DNA of 64,000 nt, taken from positions 32,049,237-32,113,236 of the forward strand of contig NC_088883.1 of the NCBI RefSeq assembly GCF_032884065.1, written 5' to 3'. The stretch comes from Artemia franciscana. Lineage: Eukaryota > Arthropoda > Branchiopoda > Anostraca > Artemiidae. Position 1 is the first letter of the stretch. Every line of letters starts with the position of its first letter. A program made the translations under genes and the position numbers. The notes under the pieces were generated by a model that was not told the origin of the DNA, made no database searches, and saw nothing but the letters and a program-made list of their open reading frames with translations. Below, in pieces: positions 45,168 to 57,230 of the stretch.

Positions 45168-45741
45168 TTAAGACCGTGATTAAGTGAACTGATGGAACTC
45201 GAAAATCCCATGTTAAAATTGAAAAATTATATTTAAAAAGTACTCAAGTATTCATTGGTGGAAGATACCGCTTTTTATATCAGGTCGTAGCTTCTTGAAA
45301 ATGCTACAAAATGTTTGCTAGGATTTTGCTCTATTTCCTCTAATTGCTTAGAAATCTTAGAAAATGTCTAACTCTTTTTCACAAGCGTACTCTATGAAGG
45401 ATATTGCTTTTAGAACAAAATCGGTACTATCATGAGGAGAAGAATCTGTAAGATGATTGCAACCATTTTTCGATATATTTTTCTGTTTTCGAACAGTCCC
45501 ATAGAATATTTTGAGCTACCTAAAATTTTTACAAGTTTTTTGCCAGAAAGAATCGTTTCAGATCCCTCTAAAGACCAAATTGACAAGCTAGTATAATTAA
45601 CCTGCCATTTTCGCCAATGAATAAATGCTATTTGAAGGGTTTTTGACAATCGACGGTCTCTAGAGAATTGAAAGACAGAAGGCTATCATAACTTCAATTT
45701 TGAAGCTCGATGTTTTCAAGTTCACTTAATCATGGCCTTAA
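45168..45741. mobile_element. Small non-autonomous DNA element bounded by TTAA, about 570 bp
   Basis: The left end reads TTAAGACCGTGATTAAGTGA (45168 on). The right end, read in reverse complement from 45741, is TTAAGGCCATGATTAAGTGA. TTAA therefore bounds both ends and about 18-bp inverted repeats follow. TTAA duplications are the hallmark of piggyBac-type elements, but the first bases of the inverted repeat do not follow the common CCY start, so the superfamily is open. An internal frame (45410-45649, -) has no known motif. Confidence 0.6.
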
Positions 45742-47336
45742 TACTGTAATTATTACTTCATTTTGTCAATACTTTCAAATTTAAAATACGGTAACTATTT
45801 AAGTTTGATGCAACACCAATATAATGTTACACAATCTTTGGTAATACTTTTAGCTATTCTGTGTCTTTACCTAGACAGTACTATTGCACTGCCTATGATT
45901 TTTGTTTCGGCTTTATGTGGTCCGTTGCTATCAATGCTATTTACTAATATAAATCTGTGAACCCACAAATAAATCAATCTAATAAGAAATCATAAATAAG
46001 GATAAATCACGTATATTTTATGTTTAGTTCATAAAATGAAATCTTAATGAGTCAAAATCCATTCAATAATACGAGCAAATGAATAGCGGGATACCCGGGC
46101 TATTTGAATAAAGATTGATTCATTTATGAGATTGCACATCATGTGCTAGGCGTGGGGATCAGGTGACATGGAGGATAGATATGTATTGTAGTATCAGTAG
46201 TAAATCTGGCTGAAAAAAACGAGTGTATATAAAATTCACCTTCGCTGACCCAAAACACTGTTTATGCTATACTAGTGTCGTCTGGAGCAGCTCACTGCTG
46301 ACAATTTTAGTAAAATCCAAGCACCATCACTTGTATTTATGACTGTTTAACGTGTGTTTATTGCTTATAATGCATTGCGTAATGTTTTTATATTCACCTA
46401 GTAGAGAGTTTGTTAATAGCTACTTTTTCTTGCTACCGCTTGATTCGCACCTGCAATTATAGCAGCCCCTCTTGCCCCCAATGATAATTTTGTAGCTATA
46501 CCCCTATAAATAACTATGTATTTCTCTGTATACATCTTCTTATAGCCTTCCCGGCTATATTCTTCTACATACCTGTAGTTTCATACGGGTCAGAACATCC
46601 TATCAAAAATGATTCAACTTGGTAATTTTTGGCTTGTATATTCAACCTCCAGAAACTCAATTCAGAATTTCCTGAATTACTACTTCAGTTGATGTTCTCT
46701 ACGTCATTCAAATCATTAATTCTGTTTAACAGCCCCTAATATTGACCTGTAGAAAAATCGTGCAGCCTACCCTAGCTTGGTCCCTACCAATAAATTACTT
46801 CCGCTGGGAATTATCGGTCTGGTTCAGTTTAGTATATATTTAGTTATTTACCCACTAGAAAACAGCGGAGTATTAAATAAAGAGTACAAAGTAAGAAAAG
46901 ACACTGTTAACAAGATAAATATATCATAGAAAACTAATTGTTAAAACCGGAGCATAAAAGAAACAGAAGAAACATTGGACAAAAGAAAAGAAAAATAATT
47001 AAAGTAAACAAGTTAGGTCATTTTGGGCGTGAAGATGCTTATAAATACAAGCTCATATAGAGCATAATGGTGTGTCAAGCGTTTTCTAGGGGACACAAAT
47101 CCCTAGGTACGCCAATAGGATGAAGCCAGAGGCTCTTTCTACTTTAAAAGCATGTTTTATCTGATTAATACATAGTTTTGTGCTTTCATATTTTTTCAGG
47201 CATTCAAAGGGGCTGGAGGGTATAAGCCACCTTTTACTAGCACCCATGTTTATCGGAACATTGTTCTTACGTATGTTTTTTTTTCAAGTGCAAACTTTTT
47301 TGTTTGCACTTTTTACAAAACTTTGTTGTTTTGCAA
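45742..47336. other. No recognised gene
   Basis: AT-rich sequence. A TTTTTTCAG near 47190-47199 could be a splice acceptor, but nothing after it reads as a known protein until the helicase piece at 47355. No tRNA or rRNA seen. Confidence 0.4.
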
Positions 47337-47354
47337 AAAGTGTTCAAGTGAACA

Positions 47355-47660
47355 TTGTCAACGGTGCAAGGTAGAGGAAAGTATGTCATCGTAATATCCA
47401 CTGCGAGGGACAGGGACGACGGAATTAGCTCCTTCTCTGAGCCTGAGAAGCTCAATGTCGCCTTCACCCGTGCAAAACATTGTTCTATCATATGCGACCA
47501 TATGACGACATTGAGACGCAATGATTTGTGGAACAAGCTTGTTATTGATGCTGAAAAACGTGAACTGTTTTATCGAGTGACATCTTATTCGAATGCGAGC
47601 ACTTTAAGGAATAGGCTATTCTATTCGGAAGTCAGAGCCATTTTTGAAAAGTGTATTTAA
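47355..47660 (+). pseudogene. C-terminal fragment of a UPF1-like (SF1) helicase
   Basis: The reading STVQGRGKYVIVISTARDRD followed by EPEKLNVAFTRAKHCSIICD matches the end of superfamily 1B helicases (UPF1, ZNFX1, MOV10 type). There TVDxFQGxExDvVIiS is motif V and RLNVALTRAKxxLIIVG is motif VI, with the motif VI arginine kept in TRAK. About 85 codons follow motif V, ending at a stop (47658-47660). Upstream a stop closes the frame and no earlier helicase motifs are seen nearby. It is either the last exon of a gene whose rest lies elsewhere, or a truncated copy. The QGxE glutamate is replaced in this copy. Confidence 0.65.
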
Positions 47661-48079
47661 ACCATAGCAAACCCTATACTAGCACCAAAAGCTGGTTTAG
47701 GTTCTGTTAATTAGAAATACAATTCTGGGCTAATTGATAAATTAAATTGATAAAGTTAGTTTTTTCGAAAATTTTATTGTCCAAGGTTAAAAGGATCACC
47801 AAACTGGTTCCTTTAATCTGACTGGCTGCTTTGTTGTCTAGGTCCTCTCACAACAAGTATGTGAATATATTAATCGTATTGGCTTCTCTGTGTCTTTTAT
47901 ATATATTTCATTAACCAAAAAAGGTAAACCAAAGATGCAGTATGTGCATGATTTTGGTTCTTTTACTTGCCCTTTTAAAAATTCCTTTTTTTAAACAAAG
48001 AAATTTTTTCTTAAATTTAGTGTATATTCAACTAGTTTTCAGCAAACTTTTAGAAGAATAGTACAATACGCAAAGTTTG
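47661..48079. other. No recognised gene
   Basis: AT-rich sequence between the helicase fragment and a LINE; nothing supported. Confidence 0.4.
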
Positions 48080-49685
48080 TATCGTAAGTTCCTTATGAAA
48101 TACTCCTTTTTGTGGAGTAAAGTGCCAGGTAAGATTAACAGGGATAACTCATCGGATTATTCTTTGTAAACTATCGCATGTTGGTATAAGATCAAACGCT
48201 TTTTCTTGGTTTGATTCATATCTTTCTGGTAAGCTTATTTCAATTGATCCGCTTTTCCTGAGACCTTCTGAAGTACATTATCGCGTCCCTCATGGATCTG
48301 TACTTGGTCCCATTTTATTTCTGATTTATGTTAATGATCTGATTTCGGCGGTAAAAATCACCAGACCTCTGGCATGCTGCAGGCTGCATCATCCTGATAC
48401 TCGGTCGTGTTCCAATACTACTTCTAACGAAGATTTTCTTGTTGCTTTTGCTGATGATACGAGTCTTGGAACCCTTGGAAAAACGGAATGTGATATCAAG
48501 TCTAATATTGTGGTATTATTTGAGAGAGTCACTTCATGGTTTAAAGCGAATTACTTGGTCTTGAATGTTGGTAAGTCACATTTTCTTATTTTTCTCGAAT
48601 TGGTTTAGCTTTCCCTCACCTTACACACCTTCAGGTGTCACAAGACTCCTTGTGTAGACCAGAGAATCAGGCGGTCCGGTTTCTCGGTATCCTACTTGAT
48701 GAGAATCTTTCGCTCAGAAACAATATAGCCATGATTAGGGTTAAGGTCTCACGGAGTCTGGGTATCATTTCAAAACTTACACAAATTTTTTTATCTATTC
48801 TGAAACTTCTTTTTTCTGTCTTATCCAGTTATATGTTTCATATTACCCCATTGCATGGATGTCTACTTTTCGGTTTTGGCTGCCGTCACTTTCTGTCATT
48901 TATAATAAAGCAAGGCGTCTGATTATGGACACCAACCCTTCCTCACCAACACCGCTCCTAAGTCTATGGTCTATTTACATTATTTCTTGTGCTTATTTTG
49001 TTTTTCATCACCTTCACGGCAATCTTCCAAAGTCTCTTCGGAAAACTCTTATGTATATTTCTGATTGAGCTCTTTATAGCCTTCGTTCTTCAAATGATAT
49101 CTTCATTCCGCCTACTCCTACTATTCAATCAGATTTTAATCCCCTCATTGCTTTTCAACAGGTCTGGAATTCACTAAATTCTTCAGTACAGAGCTGCTAC
49201 TCGTTTGAGATTTTTAAAAGGTATCTTAAGGATCATTTATTAAAGAATAAAATAGAATAACATTTTTTTTCTCCTCTAAGGAGTTGATATACCCTGTGTT
49301 CTATTCATGTTGTGTGTTTTTATTCTCTGCGTTCGACACCCAGGCCTCAGGTATGTTCTTATGTGCTATGATTTTTTTTTTGTATTTGTTGATTATTTTC
49401 TACCCCCCTTAATATATATTGATTATATTGTAATTGCTGATTGTATTTTCTTATCCCCCTTGCATTCCTGGCCAAGGAGCCCTTCTAGAGGGAACAAGTG
49501 TATTGTAATTCAAATTTGTATCTCTAAGTCTTGTAGCCCAATATTTTTTTTATCTTGTAGCCCTAAAGCTGTTTCACTATTCTTATAGTCCTAAAGAAGA
49601 CAAAATATGTAACATTGTACAGTTTTTTCTTCAATTTTTTTTTAGTCTCCCTATTCTTCGTTTTTTTATTACAAATAAAAAGATG
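48080..49685 (+). mobile_element. LINE 3' half (Jockey/CR1-like RT), decayed
   Basis: In order: VPHGSVLGPILFLIYVNDLI (about 48280), FADDTSLGTLGK (about 48448), SWFKANYLVLNVGKSHF, a VRFLGILLDENLSLRNNI block (48671-48730) and a C-terminal FQQVWNSLNSSVQSCYSFEI. These are the standard late RT blocks of Jockey/CR1-type LINEs, with the catalytic FADD kept. Several stops and frameshifts interrupt it. The 5' part with the endonuclease is missing. The 3' UTR carries a GGCCAAGGAGCCCTTCTAGA block and ends near an AATAAAAAG stretch at about 49675. Confidence 0.75.
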
Positions 49686-50572
49686 ATTCTGTTGTTTATG
49701 ATATTTTCCAATTGATTCAACCGCAAAGACCTACGTTCTAAATTTGCCTACCATGCGTGCGTTGGTGTATAAAGAATACTTAAAATTGGCTGCAATTCCC
49801 CTCCTAAAGGACCAACCTTCTCATTTTATATATTTTCCCACTGGGAGTGAAATTTAGTAATGGGCTGAACCAATTTTGGAGGTGTTTAACGCCCTCCTGA
49901 CTTCCCTAACTTAATTAAGCCAATGCAAATTAGCCAAAACACTAAAAAGAGTAGAACTAAGCCAAATCTAGATACAAGTGATTAGAGAAGATAACATATA
50001 AAGTGTTTCAGAATACATTCCAGGGGAGGATCCAAGAGTTCATTTTAGGGTCACATTTCTCCCCCGAAGGTCAAAAGTCTTGACTCATTACAGGGGTCTA
50101 GGGGTGAAATCCATTAAAATAGAGCCCAAGATGTATTAGTGCACCTCCCCCAACACTACCTGTCTATTCACCCTGGCCAAGGTTGTAAGCCGTTGTAAGT
50201 TTACATTAAGTACAGACGTTAAAGTTGACAACTAAGGTCTGTGAAGTAACTAAGGGCATATTAAATTCATAAGGGTATAAAATTTATGAGTTTCAATTGT
50301 ATCCTTCTCCTTTTCACTGATAATATTCACAATATGTTTCAATATAATGATGAAATCTATGATGATAATGATGAATACTTACTTTACTAAAAATGGTGAT
50401 AAATCTTATCTAGTTAAAGTTACTACTAAAATAAATTCATGGCTAGTTTTCTGTCGTTCCGACTCTTACAGAACAACCAATGGAGTGAAAGAGTTAGTGT
50501 TTGGTCACCTATTGAAAAATCAGGAATGCACCCACAATCACAATCATATTTTTTTATGGCACTTGGTATTTA
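49686..50572. other. No recognised gene
   Basis: Unassigned sequence. The frame at 50347-50580 (+) runs into the family B terminal hairpin and is not supported. Confidence 0.4.
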
Positions 50573-50972
50573 CCAAGTGACATATAGCGATCGCAATTTC
50601 TGTCCGTCTGTCTGTCGGTCCCAGTTTTGCTAGTTCGTTTACTTCCAGATAAGCTAGGACAATGAAAGCTGGCAGGCATATCAGGGACCAGACCAAATTA
50701 AATTAGAAAGAGTCGCTTCCCCGATTTGACCATCTGGGGGTGATTGGAAGGACGGTTGATTCGGAAAAATTAGAAAAAATAATTTATTTTTAACTTACCA
50801 AAGGGTTATCGAATCTGAGTTAAATTTGATACTTAGAGGGACCTCGTTTCTCAGAGCTCAAATTTAAATCCCGAACGGAAACGGTGACATTGGGGGAGTC
50901 AGGAGGGGGAAGCCGGAAAACTTGGAAAACGCTTAGAGTGGAGAGATCGAGATGAAAATTGGTGGGACAAAC
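50573..50972 (-). repeat. Family B repeat, partial copy
   Basis: It starts with the terminal palindrome CACTTGGTATTTACCAAGTG (50561-50580), then GCGATCGCAATTTCTGTC, CTAGGACAATGAAAGCTGGC and the internal unit in reverse (GAGTGGAGAGATCGAGATGA). It breaks off at about 50972, where LINE sequence begins. Confidence 0.7.
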
Positions 50973-51173
50973 GTTACAATACCGAACAAGAAGAGACTAT
51001 AGGAATACTCTATTTGCAATTTTATCTTCGTAATACTTACCAATAAAAAAAGAACAACGAAATCGATAACTCTAGTACCGAGTCTAATTTTAGGTTCTGA
51101 CCTCGTCAAAAGTGCAATGCGAACTCTTGGCTTCTGTTTTTTATTGCATTTTTTCGAAGGAATCGTTGAGAAA

Positions 51174-51661
51174 ATGAAAGTTAGTAAGCCTGAGGTCTCT
51201 GCCATGCTCAAAGAGAAAATGTTTATTGCTGTTTTGAAAAAGGTTCCACCTAGTATGACCCAGACTGATATACATCCCTTGTTCCATGTGCATTAAAAGC
51301 AATAGAAATCGGTAGCTTTGAGCGCTCCAAAGTGTTCAAGCTGTATTTCGGGACTAGTAAGGATCTCGAAGACTTTCTTGCAGTCTCAGTCCGAATCGGT
51401 TATGAGAAGCTGCCTGCTGAAGAATTCAAATTTCTCCCAAAAAGATGTTATTCGTGCCATAGAGTTGGTCACTTAGCGACTAATTGCGTATTGACGCCTA
51501 TATGTGGTCGTTGTGGTGCTTCTGATCACACATCCACGAAGGATAATTTGTGCACTAAAGATATGTACTGCATTATATGCAAAAAGAAAGGCCATACATG
51601 CTATAACATAAGATGTCCGGCTAATAAAGCGATAATCAATATGAATTCCCTACCAAAATGA
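51174..51661 (+). pseudogene. LINE ORF1 (gag-like, three CCHC zinc knuckles)
   Basis: The native start is probably ATG 51174 (MKVSKPEVSAMLKEKM). The frame is lost near 51286 and continues as AIEIGSFERSKVFKLYFGTS. Three Cys-rich knuckles follow: CYSCHRVGHLATNC, CGRCGASDHTSTKDNLC and CIICKKKGHTCYNIRC, of which the first and third fit CX2CX4HX4-5C. ORF1 proteins of this kind bind element RNA. The stop TGA at 51659-51661 overlaps the ATG of ORF2 (ATGA), which suggests coupled translation. Confidence 0.8.
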
Positions 51662-53103
51662 ATCTAGAACCCGCTTGTGCTAAGCTTGCAGTTGCAACAT
51701 GGAATTTAAATGGAAATACCCTTAACCGGTCTATTTTTATCGAGGACCTTCTTTCAAGATATGATATTGTGTGTTTGCAGGAACATTTTGCAACCTCTCT
51801 CAGCCTTCCGTTATTGTACCTGTCACAAAACCATCAAGTTTTTACAGTTGCAGCCAAACGCTCTCGCACTCATGGCCGGCCATCTGGTGGCCTTGCGACT
51901 TACGTTAGATCCTCTCTATCAACTTCTATGTTTGACTCGGCATTAGACTTTCTCGCTATCAAAATGCATGATATTGTTATAGTGAATGTTTACCTCCCTA
52001 CGGACTATCGTGATGATCGATCAGATAGACAGTTTGCCATAAGTATTGCAAGGCTATCCAAATGTATTGATAAAATAAAAAAGCATGGACTTTCGTGTCT
52101 GATAACAGGTGACTTTAACTGTGATCTTGAAAACCCGAGCGGCAACAACAGTTCAAGTTCTAATCGTGCTAATATGTTACTCGGTATGTTAGGTGATGAA
52201 TTTATGCTCGCGTCTAAGAATAAGAATTTTTCATATATTCATAATTCGGGAAGTATGTCAAACCTAGATCATGTTATGCACACTCAATCACTTACACCGA
52301 GTGAGGTTCTTGTTTCTGATTCAAATTTTACATCTGACCATTTTCCATTGTTTTTCAATATTGATTTAAATAGTAGTGTTCCGCCTCCTCCTGGAAGGCT
52401 CCAGAAGCGTCCTTATTTTGTTTGTGATTGGAAACGTGCGTCTATGAGTTCATTTCAGTCGACTTGTGATGAACTTGTTTCAAAAATCCGCGTTCCTTTT
52501 GATCTGCTGATGGTTAGTTCTAAGAACCATCCGGCGGAATCACGAATTCGGTTGAATATTTATTGTGGTGAGCTTGTGCATGCATTACGTCTCGCTGAAC
52601 AATCAGCTGTACCATTTAGACGGGTGTGGCCTGGTACCGAAGTACCAGGCTGGTCTGCAAATGTTAATCTTCAAAACGCGTGTAGTTCGGCAAAATTCTG
52701 GCTTTCGGTTTGGCGTGAGGCTGGTTGTCCTCGAGACGGGTGGGTGAATAAGCTTCGAATTCATAGTAAACGTAAATTCGCGAAAGAACTTTCACTACAC
52801 CGTAGTGCAATTATTCGTTCTTCATCTCAGGCTATCCTTACCCACCCAAATAAACTTTGGTCTTCATTGTTTAAAGAAAGATCTCATGTAACAATGACCT
52901 CAATATCTCGAGATAATTGGGTTCAGCATTATAGAAATGAATTTTCGGCTCCTGATATCAAGCTACAAAAAAGCTTCGATGTGAAACTGGATGATTTCTT
53001 CTCACGAAAGCGAGAAGAAAACAGTCCTGGTGTTAAAATTACGAGGTGTTCTATCCGTTCTGCTATTAGAAAACTAAAAAAAAAAGAAATCGCGCGGTTG
53101 TGA
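51658..53103 (+). pseudogene. LINE ORF2, first part: APE-type endonuclease
   Basis: 481 codons. Endonuclease blocks are VATWNLNGN (residues 12-20), LQEHF (39-43), the THGRPSGGLATYV block (71-83), ITGDFNCDLENP (145-156) and SNLDHVMHT plus TSDHFPLFF (catalytic H near the end), matching the exonuclease-endonuclease-phosphatase fold that nicks target DNA. The frame then runs through the linker to a 10-A run at 53076-53085, where it shifts. The next block, SRGCDGISIQHL, which normally precedes RT motif 1, lies in another frame. Catalytic residues look intact. Confidence 0.85.
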
Positions 53104-53194
53104 TGGTATATCAATTCAGCACCTGCTGTTTTGCAGCGAGCTGTTCCTTGAGCACCTTGCCCTGCTTTTTCAAATAATTTTTAACCTGGGTATA

Positions 53195-54367
53195 GTGCCT
53201 GATTCTTTTTCAATAGGAATATTAACACCTGTGCCTAAAAAGGGAAAGCCACTTAGCCAGTGCTCGTCTTTCCGACCTATAACTGTGGCTACAGTTTTTT
53301 GTAAGTTATTTGAGGCACTTATTGTCGATGAACTGCGGTCGAAATGCACAGTCCCAGACCATCAATTCGGTTTTCAGCCTAGTCTTGGTAGTGGTCACGC
53401 TCTTTCTGCTCTTGTTTCGGCTTTGATAGATGCTGAGAAAAGCGGTGAGAGCATAGCTCTCGCTGCACATGATGTCAGAAGGGCCTTTGATTCACTAATT
53501 CATGAGCAGATTATTTTAGATATGGGCCTAGTAGGTGTTGATCCAAGTATGTTAAACCCTTTATATGATATGTATAAAAATTTAAAAGCTAGGCTTAAGC
53601 TACCAATAACACCAAACCTGACAAATAACCCGGTACTCCCCGTTGAAAAAGGTGTAAGGCAGGGTGCATTGACATCACCTACCGCATTTAATAACAGCAT
53701 CGTTAAACCACAATCTAAGTCAAATCTGACATACATTCTGAGAGGAATTGATCTATCGTTAATAAGCTATGCAGACGATGTACTTAATTTGAGCTGCCTC
53801 CTTCACGGTTTAGAGGAGAATTTTATCCAGCTTTAAGTAGAATATGGAAAAATAGGCCTTCAGTTTAACAAAAAAAAATCTGATCTGTTGTTATTTAATG
53901 CAAAGCAAGGGTCTGCTGTTGATGTTAGGCTGGGTGGTGCTACTGTTCGGCTTGCCGAACACATAGTTTATTTGGGGATCCCTATTGGTCGGTCTATGCT
54001 TGAAACACGTCATCTTTTGCAGAGTCATCTGCAGAAGCGGATCTCTTTAGCGTATAGCCGTGTTGTAGTTTATAAGCGTCAGTTTGATCGGTGGATTTTG
54101 GCCCATCTATATAATGCAATGGCACTACCTCATTATCTGTATCTAAGTCCCTTTTGGAGGATTTTCCAAAAGGAAGATAAGAAAAAATTGCGGTCTACAT
54201 ATTATAAATATGCAAAGTACCTCTTACGGCTTCCACCATGGACAAGTAACCGTATTGTGACAAGTCGGTATGGGATCATCAACCCTAATGAAGCAATATT
54301 AGCCCAAATCGCCAGATATAACTCTAAAATTGTTACTCATCCTTGGGCAATTATTTTGAGGCAATAG
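53195..54367 (+). pseudogene. LINE ORF2, second part: reverse transcriptase and C-terminus
   Basis: RT blocks in order are PVPKKGKPLSQCSSFRPIT, DHQFGFQPSLGSGHA, AAHDVRRAFDSLIHEQII, VEKGVRQGALTSPTAFNN and SYADDVLNL (YADD at 53768-53779). A TAA at 53834-53836 interrupts. The same frame continues from before ATG 53888 to 54367 with NKKKSDLLLFNAKQ, YLGIPIGRSM and the C-terminal FDRWILAHLYNAMALPHYLY. The RT would copy element RNA at the nick. Apart from the listed lesions the catalytic set is complete. Confidence 0.85.
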
Positions 54368-54440
54368 GTTTTTTTATTTTTTGTAGTTAGATACTCATGT
54401 GTTCTTTATTTTTCTTGTGTGTTGTGTATTCTTCTGTAGT

Positions 54441-54497
<57 letters not shown>
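54441..54497. repeat. Poly(T) run in LINE 3' UTR
   Basis: About 57 consecutive T, with a second run near 54629-54648. Open frames through them (poly-Lys or poly-Phe) are not genes. Confidence 0.95.
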
Positions 54498-54498
<1 letters not shown>

Positions 54499-54752
54499 AT
54501 GGGAATTAAATATGCATGTATGTATGTATGTATTTCTGTACAGTGATATTTAAAGTTGTATGTATGCAAAAGCGGTTCAGTGCTTCATCGAATGTTCTTT
54601 ATAAATTATTCCATTGTTGTGATGTTTCTTTTTTTTTTTTTTTTTTTTCATATTCCTTTTTTTTGTCGTTTTGTCTGTATACTCCGTCTCTGTTTAGTTT
54701 GTATTGTATGACGGGTTAGAAATAAAATAAAATAAATAAATAAAATAAATAT

Positions 54753-55107
54753 GGAAAGAGCAACCACCACCTGCTTCGTTGTGGCATATACCCCTACTGG
54801 TATTTCAATAAAATTCGACATATTCCTTTTGTTTGCCCTTTCAGTATTCGCCATACCGTTTGAACCGTGCTTTTCACCTTTGCCAAAAAATTTGCATATG
54901 GATAATCATTTTGCTAAATTCAGAAATAATTGCCGAATAAAGGAGAACGACACAGTTTTCCTTTTTGTGTTTGCACCAATTCGACTGTTGCGGACGAAGC
55001 TTAATGATTCTTCCCATTCTTATAATTAAAGAAATAGTTAACTTTTCTTTCTAGAAATCAAAGGGCATATAACTAGAAGGTAGATAGAAGGGTGGTTTAA
55101 CCGCAAA
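54753..55107. other. Unassigned
   Basis: An open frame at 54751-55029 (+) has two hydrophobic stretches but no motif and begins inside the LINE tail; not supported as a gene. Confidence 0.4.
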
Positions 55108-56660
55108 AACAAGAGCTAAGAGCCCATATGGCTCTTAGCTCTTGTAACGAGCTAAGCACTTGTGACGCTCTTAGCACTTGTGACGAGGCAAGAAGAGCTA
55201 AGAGCCAAGAGCTCATATGGTATGAGCTCTAACAAAATTCTAAGAATCAATAGACTGATTAAAAAGGAAAATCAGAGGCTTAATGCCGGTCAGGATTTAA
55301 AATAAGAGCTCTGAGTCACGATGTCCTTCTAAATATCAAAATTCATTAAGATCCGATCACTCACTCGTAAGTAATAAATACCTCATTTTTTCTAACTTTT
55401 CTTCTCCGTTTAGTTCTCCAGATGGCCGAATCTGGAAAAACGACCTTATCAGGTCAATTTGTGCAGCTCCCTGACACGCCTAACAATTTTCATCGTCCTA
55501 GCACGCCCAGAAGCTCCAAACTTGCCAAATCACTGAGCCCCTCCCCCCAACTCCCCCAAAGAGAGCCAATCCAGTACAATTACGCCAATCACATAGCAAG
55601 GACATTTGCTTATTCTATCCACCAAGCTTCATCCCGATTCTTCCACTCCAAGCGTTTTCCAAGATCCGGTCACTCGTTCTTAAGTTAAAAATACCTCAAT
55701 TTTTCTAATTTTTCCAAATTAACACCACCACCACCCAGCTCCTCCGAAGAGAACAGATCCGTTCCAATTATGTCAATCACGTATCTACAACTTGTGCTTA
55801 TTCTTCCCATCAAGTTTCTTCCCGATCTCTCCACTCTCAGCGTTTTCCAAAATTTTTGTTTCCCTCCTCCAACACCCTATGTCCCCGCATCCAATTCGAG
55901 TCGAAAATGGAGCATCTTAGACATACGATCCTTCTATATATATCAAGTTTCATTAAGATCCGATCACATACTCGTAAGATAAAAAAACTCCAATTTTCAC
56001 GTTTTCCAAGAATTCGAGTTTCCCCCTCCAGCTCCCCCCAATGTCACAGGATCTGGTCGGAATTTAAAATTAGAGCTTTAAAGCACAAGATCCTTCTAAA
56101 TATCAAATTTCATTAAGATCTGGTCAACCTTCCGTAAATTACAAATACCTCATTTTTCCGAATTACCCCCCACCCCCAACTACCCCAAAGAGAGCGGGTC
56201 TGTTCTGGTTATGTCAATCATGTATCTAGGGCTTGCGTTTATTTTTACCACCAAGTTTCATCCCGATCCCCCCACTCTAAGTGTTTTCCAAGATTTTAGG
56301 TCCCCCCTCCAACCCCCCCTAATGCTGCCAGATCCAGTCAAGATTTAAAATAGCAGCTCTGAGACACAATATCCTACCAAAGATCAAATTTCATTAAGAT
56401 CTGATCAACCGTTCGTAAGTTAAAATACTTCATTTTTTCGATTTTTTTCCGAATTAACCGGCCCCCCACTCCCCCCCCCCCCCCAGACGTTCAAATCAGG
56501 AAAACTATTTCTGATTTAATCTGGTCCGGTCCTTGATAAGCCTGCCAAATTTCATCGTCCTAGCTTACCTGGAAGTGCCTAAAGTAGCAAAACCGGGCCC
56601 GACAGACCGACAGAATTTGCAATTGCTATATATCACTTGGTTAATACCAAGTGCCATAAA
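55108..56660 (+). repeat. Family B dispersed repeat, second near-full copy
   Basis: The copy starts with a perfect 15-bp-arm palindrome (55110-55144; CAAGAGCTAAGAGCC, CATAT, GGCTCTTAGCTCTTG). It then has ACTTGTGACGAGGCAAG and four to five internal units of the same roughly 270-290-bp repeat seen at 31158-32745, and ends ATCACTTGGTTAATACCAAG. Poly-C and CCCCC-rich patches recur in each unit. No gene. Confidence 0.75.
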
Positions 56661-57230
56661 AAGGGGTAGATACATAATTAGAGTTTGTAAGGGGCACCAA
56701 CGAAAATTAGCTCTCTCGTTGTTATGTTTAGTGCTTCACTCGCGTAGTTACAATGACGGTTAACCTTTTGGGTGGGGCATTTATCCTTGAAACTGCCCCC
56801 TGGATATGCCCTTGTATAGAAGCATAAGAAACCAATATTAGAGAGGACTTTGCCTTTAATAAAAAGTCTAATAGAATCGGAAACTGCTAGTGCGACCTAA
56901 TGTGGTGGGACACTCTGACCTAAGCTTGATCAATAAAAGCCTGATCCAAATAACTCGAAAACACTTTTGTGTAATTGAAAAATACTGTAAAAAATAACCT
57001 CCTATAATTCCAGTTACTTCGAAGCTTCAAGTGGGGGGGGGGGGTTGATTCTAAAATCACTTTGCGAATCTACGCCCGGATAATAGGCACGAAACATGGG
57101 ATACGGATAAGAGAAAAAATTGATTCTTTAGGATTGAAAATAATTAGTGGCTCAATCTAAATTAATTTTGATCAACAAGCTTGATCCAGTCAGATGCTCT
57201 GATTTCTGAGGTTTAAATACTATTTTGCCA
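56661..57230. other. No recognised gene
   Basis: Unassigned sequence with a poly(G) patch near 57034. Nothing supported. Confidence 0.4.

Larger units (their letters stand above)
50975..54752 (+). mobile_element. Nearly complete APE-type LINE with three visible lesions
   Basis: ORF1 (51174-51661) carries zinc knuckles. ORF2 (51658 to about 54367) carries an endonuclease, a full RT and a C-terminal domain. The two overlap at the ATGA junction (51658-51661). The 3' UTR (54368-54752) holds poly(T) runs and ends in an AAATAAAATAAATAAA-type tail. Lesions seen: a frameshift in ORF1 near 51286, a shift at a 10-A run (53076-53085) in ORF2 and a TAA at 53834-53836. The insertion lies against a broken family B copy. 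Codon structure is well kept, so it is young compared with the related copy at 3440-6883. Confidence 0.85.

Noticed and set aside
54387-54569. Poly-Lys frame
   Set aside because: Translation of the poly(T) run in the LINE 3' UTR.
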